Positions 1 through 9,225 of a DNA stretch of 29,485 nucleotides are shown here, piece after piece. The notes under the pieces were generated by a model. The model was not told the origin of the DNA, ran no database searches, and was given only the letters and a program-made list of their open reading frames with translations. The stretch's first letter is position 1. The number at the start of each line of letters is the position of its first letter. This stretch comes from Chara braunii (lineage: Eukaryota > Streptophyta > Charophyceae > Charales > Characeae), in the NCBI GenBank assembly GCA_003427395.1, contig BFEA01000271.1:593845-623329 (forward strand), read 5' to 3'. Made by a program: the position numbers and the translations under genes.

Positions 1-773
1 TGATCATGAGCCAAGTAACCAAAAGTCGTTACAAAGTTTGTTCCAGTATCTCGCCACTCTCAGAACCTCACACACCACTCACTACCCTACACCCAGTTAG
101 TAGCGCCACATCAGAATGGCCTCCCAAAGACCAGCGTCAACCACCCACATGAAGAACAGATCCTGCGATGAAGTCTCCAGTGCCGCTGAACAACTCTGAC
201 GAAGAACCGGCAGTTATGGCTGCCGCCACAAACAAGGACTCAGGAAGGAGTCTCCACACAGCCCAGCCACTCGCAGAAACCCACAAGGGTTGATGTGCAG
301 GGGATGCCCCAACTATGGCAAGCCCTCAGCAGGCTGGCTATGGCTGCTGTCCACGGTGAGGGTCTCAGGGTATCGCCTGCAGACAATCGCCGCTGCGAAC
401 CTCTCTGGCTCCAACCGCTGCATCGCGAAAATGAACTACCAAAAAGTCCTAAGCAGTCCTACCCTATCCTACTTGTAGATTACTCTAGCCTAGGGCCTAT
501 CGGTACCGGTTCAGTTAGGGCCTACTCGGCCTATCCGAAACCGGTCCTACTGTTGCACTTAGGGCTCAGAGCCACTTAGGACCGGTAACCACTCAGCCCC
601 TACTGCTGTTAGGCCCAGCTATTTTTAGAATAGCGGGCGCCCTCAGTGCAGGCAAAAAAACACAGCAAGCACACAACACACTCTACAACCTCGCAAGTCA
701 GTCTCGGCAGTCGAAATCAGCAAGTCATTGCAAATATCCTAAAATTTCTGATAGTAGCAAGTCGTTTTTCTAA
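1..773. other. Non-coding stretch, no gene recognised
   Basis: No reading frame here has recognisable domain content; the short open frames look random. The stretch lies just upstream of Gypsy element 1 gag and might hold part of its leader. I could not find the start of that element's 3' LTR (the motif at 6745) here, so a 5' LTR is not supported. Short GGCCTA- and CCGGT-containing words recur around 485-600. Confidence 0.5.
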
Positions 774-776
774 CGT

Positions 777-989
777 TAGCATCTCGTTTTCTAGGCATAT
801 TAGGGTTACAACGAAGGTTGTCATATTCGGGGAAACGGAATTTATTCTTTTCTGAAAATCGAAGGTGGTCACTTTCTCGAAAACTGAAAGCCGAACTTTT
901 GCGGAGCCTACTAGCATTTCGTTTGGTAGGCATAATCGGAGGTGGTCACATTCTCGAAAACTGAATTTATTCTTTTGCTGAAAATCGAA
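777..989. repeat. Diverged tandem repeat, two units
   Basis: Unit 1 (777-863) and unit 2 (912-989) share a start like TAGCATCTCGTTT/TAGCATTTCGTTT, then TAGGCATA, and end in GAATTTATTCTTTT followed by CTGAAAATCGAA. A GTGGTCAC[T/A]TTCTCGAAAACTGAA word lies between and within them (865 and 942). A 32-base stretch at 865-896 recurs exactly at 20021-20052 in the leader of element 3, so this is part of a dispersed family. Confidence 0.6.
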
Positions 990-1083
990 CCTTTCCTACC
1001 TTGCCTAGATCTCACTCGTAGCATTGTCCGTAAAATGCCCCCTGTCTGTTTTCTCGCCTTGGTAAGTGCCACGTTAGTTGCAG

Positions 1084-1240
1084 GACACGTCAGTAGCAAT
1101 GCCACATCAGCAGTGCCACAACAAACGGTGACACGTCAACAGTACCATGTCAGTAGCAGTGCAACGTCAGCAGTGCCACGACAACAGTGCCACGTCAGCA
1201 GCAGGGCCACGTCAGCACTACCGCATCATCAACACTGTGC
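1084..1240. repeat. Degenerate minisatellite, CACGTCAGCAGTGC-like
   Basis: Short words such as CACGTCAGTAGCA, CCACATCAGCAGTGCCAC and CCACGTCAGCAGCA recur about every 15 bases. They form a higher-order unit of roughly 45 bases that reads as HVSSxATSAVPxQQ when translated. It lies directly upstream of gag of element 1. I regard the apparent reading frame as a by-product of the repeat. Confidence 0.6.
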
Positions 1241-1339
1241 AGCTAACTGCAGCTTTTGCTTCGACGCAGCAAGCGCATCGCAGCATGAGGGCAGGCAGCC
1301 GCAGGAGAACAGCAGCTACCTCTTCCCCACCCCTCTGAA

Positions 1340-3196
1340 ATGGACACCCAGGGGAACCCCACAGGCCCAGCAGGAGGGTTCCACTGCGACTTCTGTGGGA
1401 ACCCTCGACGCTGCACCAGTCCGGCAGCTAGGAGAGACCATGACGGCCTTCCTGGCCCGCCTGGGCACCTAGAGCAGCAACGCGAGGCGGCAGCCGAAGC
1501 GGCACGCCTTAATGCCATTGCACACGGAGAAGAGCAACGACGCCGGCAGCAAGCTGACGCAACTGCCAACCACTACAAAGCTCAAAATGCCACGTCTGTC
1601 CTCATGCACCAGGAAGCCGCTCATACCGCCGCACTCCAAGCATGGCATGTTGATCCAGCGAAAACAACGGAACCAACTACGGAGGACCAGACTAAGTCGG
1701 CTCTAGCCAGCATGATGCACCAAGTCATCCTCACTTGTAACTAGCAACAAGTGGAGCTGGCTCGGCAGGCACGTACCATTATCGAGTACTAGGAGACTCT
1801 CGAGAGCCTCCACGCCCGCCTTGACATGCTGGAGAAGGATGATGTGCCGCATAGGCACACGGCATCGTCAAGCATCGAGCCATCGATCCACGAGTTGGAA
1901 GGACAGCTGGATCAGCTAGTCGCGCTTGTCGGCAATTTCAACAGTTTCCAACACCCGACGACCATCAGCCAGCAAATAGCCGCCCTACAAGCGGATCTGC
2001 GTCAACTGCAGCAGCAACCAACAGGGAACTGCAACAACGTGACGCCGAAACAATTCACGATGCCGAAGTTCAGCATCGACAGATTTGACGACTACCACAA
2101 GGTGGACCCCATCAGTTGGTGGCAAGGGTTCACCAATGAGCTCTCCATCCACTTGGTCCCACCCGAGTCGAAGATCTCAGCGCTTTATCTCTGCACCACC
2201 GGTGCCAGCCAAGTGTGGCTCAAACCGAGGGCGTCGAAGTCTCTAAGCTTCACACCAAGATCACTTGGGAGGCCATGATTGAGAAGTGGCGAAAACGTTT
2301 CATCGTCGACGATGCTCAGGGCAAAGGCGTGAACCGGATCTTCAGCATGCATCAAGGCAGCCAGCCCACACGCAAATGGCTAACCGAGTGGCAGAAAATC
2401 GTGACGATTCCGAATTTGGACATCCCATTCATACATCTTCGTCGCGAATTCTTCCAGCGGTCAGTTGATGCATTGAGCACGGCCCTTGTGGAGCGCAGCC
2501 TATACACGGACTTCGACCAGATCGTGGAGAAGGCGCGCGTTGTCATCTAAACCAATCGGCGGGCAGCCAACGAGCGGCGAAGCCAACCGAATTTTGTGGA
2601 AAAGGGCAAACGCCCGCGGCCGCAGCAAGTCGCTGCTGTCCAAGGAAATCGGCAAGAGAACGACCTACCAATGACTCACGAGTCTAGTGAAGGAGACAGA
2701 GTCAACGCCATTCCGCCACGACGCAACAACAAAAAGAAGAAGAAGGCGGCGAAATCAGCGTCAACATCGGAAGACGAAATCCACGACAAAGCTCGAGAAA
2801 CTGAGCTTCACGGGAAGTGAGGCGACTCCCCTTCCTACTCCGCCGAACATGGTTGCCTTGCTAACAACCTCCTCCACGTTCGGGGAACATGCATACGTCG
2901 CCAGTCTTCAAGAAGATTATGAAAACTATGTTGTCCAACTGGTCCCACCGTTGGACCAACCTCTCCACGTGCAAGACTCAATTGCGTGTGCGACTTCATC
3001 ACCATCGCCAAGTGAACCAGCATCCTCACCAACATCACTCAAGGACTCGTCGGTGTGGTCTAGACTTGAGGAACTCTACCCATTGACACCGAAGCAATTC
3101 CAATGGTTGCCTCTTCCCCCATCTGGTTCCTTGCCGAAGCCGCATTGCAACGCCCTAATGACGGATACTTGCACGCTGCAGTACCAGCCCCGTTGA
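1340..3196 (+). pseudogene. gag: gag of Gypsy element 1, broken
   Basis: This would encode the capsid/nucleocapsid polyprotein. The frame opens at ATG 1340. It is interrupted by in-frame TAG codons at 1742 and about 1790, then continues through an Ala/Gln-rich coiled-coil-like region into a typical Gypsy capsid stretch (about 2058-2220, containing FDDYHKVDPISWWQGF). A frameshift near 2215-2225 moves capsid to the next frame (WEAMIEKWRKRF, to about 2548), where a TAA follows. The tail (2596-2820) is rich in Arg/Lys (a KKKKK run) and then Ser/Pro in a third frame to 3196. No CCHC zinc knuckle is visible, unlike elements 2 and 3; the lysine-rich run may replace it. The assignment rests on capsid-like motifs and position before protease. 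Confidence 0.8.
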
Positions 3197-3206
3197 TGGA
3201 AGACTG

Positions 3207-3790
3207 AGTAGCGGTTGTTGACCTTCGCAAGAAATTGCGAAGATTGACCGCAAGTACACCACGTGGTACGACGACACCGACGCACCGTTACTCCACGTTC
3301 GCATTCAGATCGGGAAGGCGACCTGCAGTGCCTTGATTGATTGTGGAGCTACTCGCAACTACGTCAGCCAGGATTTCATGACCCGCGCCGGCCTTGGGCC
3401 GCGCGTTTGAAGGAAATCACAGCCCACGCAAGTCACGTTGGCCGACGATCATACGCACAAGCCCATTGACTGGTGCATTGACTCCGTCCCCGTGATTGAT
3501 TGTGGAGCTACTCGCAACTACATCAGCCAGGATTTCATGACCCACGTCGGCCTTGGGCCGAGCGTTTGAAGGAAATCGCAGCCCACGCAAGTCACGTTGG
3601 CCGACGGTCATACACACAAGTCCATTGACCCGTGCATTGACTCCGTCCCCGTGTACTTCGCCCCACTTACACGCGAGGCCGTGTCCTTCGATATATTGGA
3701 CATATTGGACACAAAGTTCGACATGATTTTGGGCATGTCATGCCTGCACAGCAAGGACCACCCGGCGAACCTCTACCGCCGCACCATTCA
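3207..3790 (+). pseudogene. Retropepsin domain of element 1, active site duplicated
   Basis: This is the aspartic protease that would cleave the Gag-Pol polyprotein. The active-site motif reads ALIDCGATRNY (3330-3362), with Cys where many retropepsins have Ser or Thr. The same motif recurs at 3495-3521 because of a 159-bp tandem duplication. The C-terminal protease motif FDMILGMSCL follows at about 3717-3750. Both copies end in TGA in the same place (3408 and 3567), so the frame is closed twice. A 9-base duplication (ATATTGGAC) at about 3694-3711 adds Asp-Ile-Leu. The frame is shared with the RT downstream. Confidence 0.85.
3335..3652 (+). repeat. 159-bp in-frame tandem duplication spanning the protease active site
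   Basis: Copies at 3335-3493 and 3494-3652 are nearly identical; I see about ten differences. The unit is 53 codons, so the frame is kept. Each copy has the DCGATRNY motif, a TGA, and the stretch QVTLAD...HTHK. Both junctions fall inside the protease. Confidence 0.9.
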
Positions 3791-4886
3791 CTTTCGTGAC
3801 CGAAACGGGGTACTTGTGCCATGTACAGTCCCCCCACCTCATCCTTCGATTAGTCACGTGGTCTCCGCGGCAAGCATTCGCAACTCCATCGCACGGAACG
3901 ACGTGGAGGAAATGGGCATTTGTTTCTTGCACGCCCTCCCTCCTTCCGAGGAGCCAGCGGCGGAACAGCCACCGGATCCATGCATTGTACAGCTTCTTCA
4001 CTCCTATGACGACATCTTTGAAGCCCCCGCCAGAATCGTACCGAATCAGCCAATTCGTCATGAGATCATCCTCGAAGACGTGGCCGTACCTCCGCGCGAA
4101 TGTATTTACCGCATGAGCCAGGAGGAAGTTGAAGTGCTTCGAACGCAACTCGATGACCTCATTGACAAGGGCTTGATTCGCCCTAGCTGCTCGCCCTACG
4201 GTGCGCCTGTTCTCTGCGTTCGAAAGAAGAACAAAGAGTTGCGCATATGCATTGACTATCGCAAGATTAATGATCAAACCATTAAGAATGTCGGCCCGCT
4301 TCCATGCATCGACGATCTGCTCGAACGTTTGGGTGGCGCCAAGTATTTCTCCAAGTTGGACCTCAAGGTCGGGTACCACCAGCTCGAGATCCATCCAAGA
4401 GATAGGTACAAAACCGCGTTCAAGACACGGTACGGGCACTTCAAGTGGGTCCTAATGCCATTCGGCCTCACGAATGCCCCGGCCACCTTCCAAGCGGCAA
4501 TGACAGCAGAGTTCGGCGACATGTTGCACCGGTTCGTGCTCATCTACCTCGATGACATCCTGGTGTATAGCCGAACTTTGGACGAGCACATCGTGCATCT
4601 ACATGTTGTTTTGGACAGGCTACGTACGGCCAAGTACAAGGCCAACCGAGCCAAGTGCGAATTCGCACAGCAAGAGCTCGAGTACCTGGGCCGCTTTGTG
4701 ACGCCGCAAGGCATCCGTCCGCTTGCGGACAAGAACAAGGCCATCCAAGATTGGACGGAACCGACCAACACCACGAAGGTTCGCTCTTTTATGGGATTGG
4801 CCGGGTACTACCAACGCTTCATCTTAGGATACGCACGGATCGCCGCACCTTTGTCCAGATTGCAATCTCCACGCCTTCGAGAGTGA
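3786..4886 (+). pseudogene. Reverse transcriptase of element 1
   Basis: This is the RNA-dependent DNA polymerase of a Ty3/Gypsy element. The uninterrupted frame from 3597 to 4886 carries the end of protease, a linker, then RT: LIDKGLIRPSCSPYGAPV (about 4160), RICIDYRKIN (about 4243), KLDLKVGYHQ (first catalytic Asp, about 4354-4383), LMPFGLTNAPATFQ (about 4453) and the catalytic YLDD at 4545-4556. The thumb region with GLAGYYQRF follows. All three catalytic aspartates are present. The frame ends abruptly at TGA 4884. The connection segment before RNase H is largely deleted, which causes a frameshift into the next domain. Confidence 0.95.
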
Positions 4887-5470
4887 CTACGGACGCTTCC
4901 AGCTACGGCATGGGTGCAGTTCTTGAACAACACGACGGAGTAGATTGGCATCCGGTTGAGTACTTCAACCAAAAGGTGCCTCCCATCAACTCGGTTGATG
5001 ATGCGCAGAAGGAGTTGCTTGCGTTCGTCACGGTACTCCAGCGTTGGCGACCCTTCCTCCTCAGGCGTCGTAGGTTCACTTGGGTGATGGATAATAATTC
5101 ATTGACCTATTACAAGACACAAGACACGGTGAGCAGCGCGATTGCTCGGTGGATGTACTTCATCGATCAGTTTGACTTCACACCGAAATATATCCCGAGC
5201 CTCTCCAATCTAGTTGTGGATGCTCTCTCGCGAAGATCAGATCTTTGCGCAGTGACTCACCACGCGTTCATTTTCAACAAAGCCCTTCATCAGCATTTTG
5301 TGCGAGCATACAAGTCCGATCCGGAATACGCCACGCTCTACGAGCAACTATCCTCGAATCACCCGCCGGCCAGCCACTATCGCGTCATCGATGGCTACTT
5401 GCTTCTTCACTCACGCGGCAACGACTTACTATGCGTCTCACATGACCTCGCCTACAGACTCACCTCCTCG
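4870..5470 (+). pseudogene. RNase H domain of element 1
   Basis: This domain degrades the RNA of the RNA:DNA hybrid. The reading frame, different from that of RT, starts to make sense at about 4870: RVTTDASSYGMGAVL (catalytic Asp at 4892), QKELLAF (Glu), WVMDNNSLTYY (Asp) and VVDALSRRSD (Asp, about 5217). The DEDD set is complete. The domain runs into the integrase linker (HQHFVRAYKSDPEY...). A frameshift near 5455-5475 precedes the integrase zinc region. The frame is separated from RT by a deletion of the connection segment. Confidence 0.9.
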
Positions 5471-6344
5471 GAGAGTACCACGACTCGAGACTCGCTAGCC
5501 ACCTCGGCATCAACGGTACGAGCGCAAGACTTCGGCAACTATTCCGGTGGCCCGACCTCATTACCGACGTCACTCGGTATTGCGACTCTTGCCCATTGCC
5601 TATTCCACGGGAACCCGACCTCTCCATTGCCATGGACACCACTGGCCCATTCCCCTAGGACTGCTTCGGGCACGACGGCATTCTCACTGTCGTTGACCGT
5701 TTGAGCAAGTAGGCACAATTTCTTCCTTGCAACCTCTTACACACCGGCTGGATTTGCGGCCACGGCGTTGCGAAAGACATCATCAACGACCGCGACACTC
5801 GTTTCATGTCGGCATTTTGGACCTCTCTCATGAAAGAGTCCGGCACCGAGATGAAACCAAGTTCGGCTCGGCATCCGCAAACGGATGGGCAGACAGATCA
5901 CATCAAACCGCTTAAGTAATGCTTCGCACACTCATTCGTACAAATCAGAAGGATTGGGTGGACCGCCTCCTCGACATCGAATTCGCCTACAACATTTCGG
6001 TGCATCCGGCGATTTGCGTGACTCCGTTCGAGTTACACCACGGTGGCCGGAAAGGCCGCATCTTCACTGACCTTCCTTTTCCAAGGACTGTCGACATTGA
6101 CGCCGCTTGTTCGCCCCCCTCCGTTTGGAAGTATAGGGACTTGCTGGCTAAAGCCCTCGCCAACATGCAAAAGGCTCAAGTCCGCATGCAACAGCAAGCT
6201 AACAGGCCGTGCGTGCCATGCCCCATCCGCGCCAGCGACCTGGTTTGGGTCTCCACGGAAGAGTTTGCACTCGAGCAGGATGGTATCCCGCAAGCTACTT
6301 CCAAAGTTGTTTGGACCATGGCCCGTCACATCACCCGCTGGTGA
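5462..6344 (+). pseudogene. Integrase of element 1, broken
   Basis: This enzyme would insert the cDNA. The zinc-binding HHCC region is visible: His at 5479 and 5500 (YHDSRLASHLG), Cys at 5581 and 5590 (CDSC). Several residues between the second Cys pair and the core are deleted. In the core the first Asp is at 5635 (AMDTTGPF). A TAG follows at 5656 and another at about 5709 (LSK then stop). The second Asp is at 5794 (NDRDTRF). The third acidic residue is Asp (5896) where DDE integrases have Glu, in HPQTDGQTD. A TAA follows after about four more codons. The C-terminal part resumes at 5919 (LRTLIRTNQKDWVDRLLDIE) and runs to 6344 through a GPY/F-like region cut by a frameshift. Confidence 0.9.
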
Positions 6345-6744
6345 TGAGCCCGATGGTCCCTCGTTTGTGATCGAAATCCCGACGCATCTCACGGTGCACC
6401 CGGTTATCCACGCCTCCAAGCTGGCCACCGATACACCAGCCAAGAGCGACGACTTCCCGGGACAACGATCACAGGACCCGCCTTCCATGGATGGTCATCA
6501 GGAAGTCGACCTCGTCATCACGCATCGCAAGCACAGCAACAAGCCTATGCAGTACAAAGTCACATTCATGTGGTGCGACCCCGATGACACGTGATGGATT
6601 TCCCGGGCAGCTTTGCGAGCCTCCGCTCCTGACATCTATGCTCATTATGAGAAGAAACAGCTAGCGATGGAAGCTGCACAGCCTCCGAACCGGACTTTAG
6701 TCTTCGCCCTCGCAGGTAAGCTCGGTCTTCCAAGGAGGGGAGGG
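6316..6744 (+). pseudogene. Integrase tail and chromodomain-like module of element 1
   Basis: After a frameshift near 6320-6340 the frame reads FVIEIPTHLTVHPVIHASKL, the usual end of the integrase GPY/F region. A linker and then a chromodomain-like segment follow: EVDLVITHRKH, YKVTF (6553) and WIS...APDIYAHYE (ends 6651). TGA at 6592 interrupts it; it sits before TGG, where an Arg codon is expected by comparison with the other elements. Chromodomains on Gypsy integrases are known to steer insertion towards particular chromatin. The same module, of 33-34 residues, ends elements 2 and 3. Confidence 0.75.
6731..6744 (+). other. Polypurine tract of element 1
   Basis: CAAGGAGGGGAGGG sits immediately before TGTGGCACAC. 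This is the expected place for the plus-strand primer, directly against the 3' LTR. Confidence 0.8.
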
Positions 6745-7200
6745 TGTGGCACACTCCTTACCACACGGGCCCAGCAGAGCCCGACCCGGTAGACCACGGG
6801 TCCGTAGGAGTAGGGCCTGTTTCATTTCAGCCTAAAAGCCTGAAACGGGGGCCTACAGGCCCTGTGTTGTTTCGACCTCCAGCCTGAAAACGACGGGCCA
6901 TTTTCAGGCCCTCGCAAGATCGACCTTCCATGAAACTCAGGCACCAGACAGGGGTTTTAGCTCAGGCCATTATGGCCTATTTTTGGACCGTCAACCCCAG
7001 GGTCTGGCACGTTTTGGCATAGGCACGAGCAGCCTCCCGAACAGGCCAGCACTATATAAGGCTGACCCGCCCTGTAGGCTGGAGGCAGTTCCCAGGCACT
7101 TCACGTGCAGAGGGCAGGAGGTAGTCTTCAGGACTCGACAGCAGCACTCTGGAGGAGTAGTAGCGATAGCAGTAGTCTTAAGCACAGGGCGTTAGTAGAG
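6745..7200 (+). repeat. 3' LTR of element 1, right end unresolved
   Basis: It starts with TG (TGTGGCACAC) right after the polypurine tract. A TATA box (TATATAAG, 7053-7060) lies about 310 bases in, as expected at the U3/R border. No second copy is in the window, so the 3' border cannot be set by comparison. It may end near the GA repeats or further on. Confidence 0.65.
7053..7060 (+). promoter_or_regulatory. TATA box in the LTR of element 1
   Basis: TATATAAG is followed by a GC-rich stretch. Its position about 310 bases into the LTR suits the Pol II start of the element's transcript. Confidence 0.55.
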
Positions 7201-7440
7201 AGAGAGAGAGAGATGGTTGGCGGAGGCCAGGGAGACTCACCTGCGGCGCCATAGCTCCAGCTTCGTCTTCGATGTACCTGCAGCAAGGCGCCAGCTTTAC
7301 AGGTTAGTATCGGACAGAGAGAGAGAGAGAGAGACAGAGTTCTCCTTCTTCCTCCTCTAAGTCCACCATCTCTTCCTCACCCTCTCGCCCCCTGACTTCT
7401 TACTATCTACCGGCTAAGAGAGAGAGAGAGAGAGAGATGG
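7195..7440. repeat. Three GA microsatellite tracts
   Basis: (GA)n runs occur at about 7197-7213, 7315-7336 and 7418-7437, spaced 100-120 bases apart. The repeated spacing suggests a duplicated unit containing GA, but the intervening sequences do not align well by eye. Confidence 0.7.
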
Positions 7441-8235
7441 GCAACATTGGGATTTGACGACATTTGGGTTCAAACTCAGCATCGGGATTCAGACCTTTGG
7501 CAAGGGATTATTTGGGACTGTATCGAAGACTTGGTGTTGACGACACTTCCATCTTCCCCCTCCCCTTCGTCTAATCCCCCCCTTCTTCGTCTGTGCATGA
7601 TCGGGGACTGACGCATTCTTCCCGTGTGAGCATCAGCCCCCTTCAGACCATGGGATGATGATGATGCATGTTTGGTCTGCATGGCAGCTTGTTTGATCGG
7701 ATCATCGGTATCTAAGCCTTCCGTTGTGCTCTCTTGTATCATGTGAGAAAGGTCGGTTCTTGGTCTGGTCTGTACCGTTAGGGTATGCAACACTAGGTTT
7801 GGCAGCACGAGAGAAACATTTAAAAATAATGCTTTTTCCTGTTGTACAACACAGGCTAAGGTCCACACAGAGCTGGTGGTTCGATTGCCTCACGACTAAT
7901 CCTTCCTCTATCCTTCCTTTTCATCTCACTGTCATGTCTTTCCTTTCTTTAGCTGCTGAGACAAGGGGATAAATGCATCATGATACGAACATCATGACCC
8001 AAAAACAAAAACTCTATAATTAAAAACAACACTCTTGAACACAGCACCAAACTCGGCTGTGATGTTGACATTCACAATTTGCCACCATGACCTTCCATTC
8101 AATGCAAAGATAAAAATTGGCATGGCGAGTCACCCAAACAAAGGCCAGGGTTTTGTAAATGGACAGCAATTCTTCGGTCGTATTATTATTAATAAACTAA
8201 GAAGAGAAAGCAAAGGTAGTAGTAATTATACTTAC
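7441..8235. other. No firm gene; possible host-gene intron or exon on minus strand
   Basis: The stretch follows (in the minus sense) the exon that ends at 8236, so it should be intron at first. A minus-strand frame is open from 7868 to 7476 without stops, and an acceptor-like ACGGTACAG precedes an in-phase segment starting near 7772 (TRPRTDLSHMIQE...). I do not recognise the protein, so an exon here is only possible. Confidence 0.3.
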
Positions 8236-8348
8236 CCGATTGAGGTCCTGCAATCCACCTCCTGTGTCAGGAATATTAATTGCTCCCATAAGCACGCTAT
8301 GTGATACATGTCCACGTGGCTGAGTATCACTTGCAGGAGCGGAATCAC
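8236..8348 (-). CDS. Exon of a ubiquitin-like (BAG6-like) host gene, downstream exon
   Basis: On the minus strand a pyrimidine-rich acceptor ending TCTATGCAG (just above 8348) is followed by 113 bases of open frame. The donor CGG|GTAAGTATAAT has its GT at 8235-8234. The peptide reads G-DSAPASDTQPRGHVSH and then SVLMGAINIPDTGGG, ending DLNR. Phase fits the exon at 16077-16178: that exon leaves one base and this one supplies two, making Gly. From family knowledge, plant BAG6-like Ubl proteins have a SHSV-(V/L)-x-G motif with a DLNR/DINR-like end shortly after the Ubl. The role in intact relatives is chaperoning and triage of exposed hydrophobic proteins. The match is from memory, so the name is tentative, but the exon itself is well supported. 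Confidence 0.7.
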
Positions 8349-8639
8349 CTGCATAGACACAAAACCAGGCACCATAAGTTACACATTCAATAGACATCAA
8401 ACAAGCAAGGAGTGGTGCACAACAACATCACTCGTTTCCACACCGAGCACCTCCAAACATGAAAGGGTGCACCACACCATACAGTGACTGCAAATCACCA
8501 CCGCCACCAAGCCCATTCTGCCAAGCCTAGGCTTTGAAATCCAGATGCACTCGTATGTTATGATCCTGGCCAATTTCGAGATACACATCCATCATATAGT
8601 ACAATGCCGCCCAATTGCAGAAAGAAATGAATGAACTTG

Positions 8640-8690
8640 AGAAGAGAGAGAGGATTAGAAGAAGAAGAAGTAAGAAAGAAGAAGAAGATG
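8640..8690. repeat. GAA-rich purine run
   Basis: A GAGAGAGAGGATTAGAAGAAGAAG...GAAGAAGAAG tract on the plus strand, pyrimidine-rich in the sense of the host gene. It is followed on the plus strand by a CTTCTTCTTCG run, so a weak hairpin is possible. Confidence 0.5.
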
Positions 8691-8853
8691 ATGTACACCA
8701 GCATAGACAAATGACAAGGCTCTTCTTCTTCGCCCAACAATCTCCTCCTTATCTCCCCCTTCTTTTATTCATACAAGAAATAATAATACAATGTTGAATA
8801 GCTGATCCAGAAGCTATTTTGTCTTGAGAAATTTGCCAAATAAAACTCACAAG

Positions 8854-9225
8854 CGGTTAACAGGGACCCCCACGTTTCGGCCCTAGGTAACGATGTATGA
8901 TCCTGAATGATCCTGAATTTAGGGTTTTTTTGTGTTTTTTTAGAATTTATCTTTTTGCCTATTTTTTTATTTGGACAAGCTTTCTATGTGTCAAATTTGA
9001 TGTTATTTGGAGTATTAGAATTTGTGTTGTGAAGAGTGGTGAAAATTGTGAAAATTTGATGACGGTTTCTTTGCCAAAATGTCATGAAAATGCACTTTTG
9101 GCTTGCTGTTTCATATGTTATTAATTTTTGGTTTTTTTTTTTGTTTTTATAATATGTTAGTAAGAAGTGCAAATGGCCTTATGGTTTTCTTACAAATTGA
9201 GGCGAAAAATGGGGGGTCGGTTAAC
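8854..9225. mobile_element. MITE-like insertion with 8-bp direct flanks
   Basis: The 8-base word CGGTTAAC flanks a 356-base AT-rich interior (8854-8861 and 9218-9225). The interior starts AGGGACCCCCACGTTTCGGCC and ends GAGGCGAAAAATGGGGGGT. Read in reverse, the right end gives ACCCCCCATTTTTCGCC, an imperfect inverted repeat of the left. An 8-bp target duplication is typical of hAT elements, and a left end reading CAGGGACC also fits that group. No transposase frame is present. The inverted repeats are imperfect, so chance is possible. Confidence 0.45.

Larger units (their letters stand above)
1340..7200 (+). mobile_element. Ty3/Gypsy LTR retrotransposon, element 1 (decayed)
   Basis: The parts run in Gypsy order: gag, protease, reverse transcriptase, RNase H, integrase and a chromodomain-like tail. 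A polypurine tract and a 3' LTR follow. Integrase downstream of RNase H separates Ty3/Gypsy from Ty1/Copia. Every domain carries stops, frameshifts or deletions, so the copy is dead as seen. No 5' LTR or primer-binding site was found before gag, so the 5' end is missing or too diverged to see. The right end is approximate because the LTR end is unresolved. Confidence 0.9.

Noticed and set aside
942-1472. Open frame with HVSSxATSAVP repeats as a secreted repeat protein
   Set aside because: It arises from a minisatellite and overlaps the start of gag in another frame. No signal peptide or partner exon is convincing.
3738-4439. Long minus-strand open frame opposite the RT of element 1
   Set aside because: It is a shadow of the conserved RT frame with no recognisable domain.
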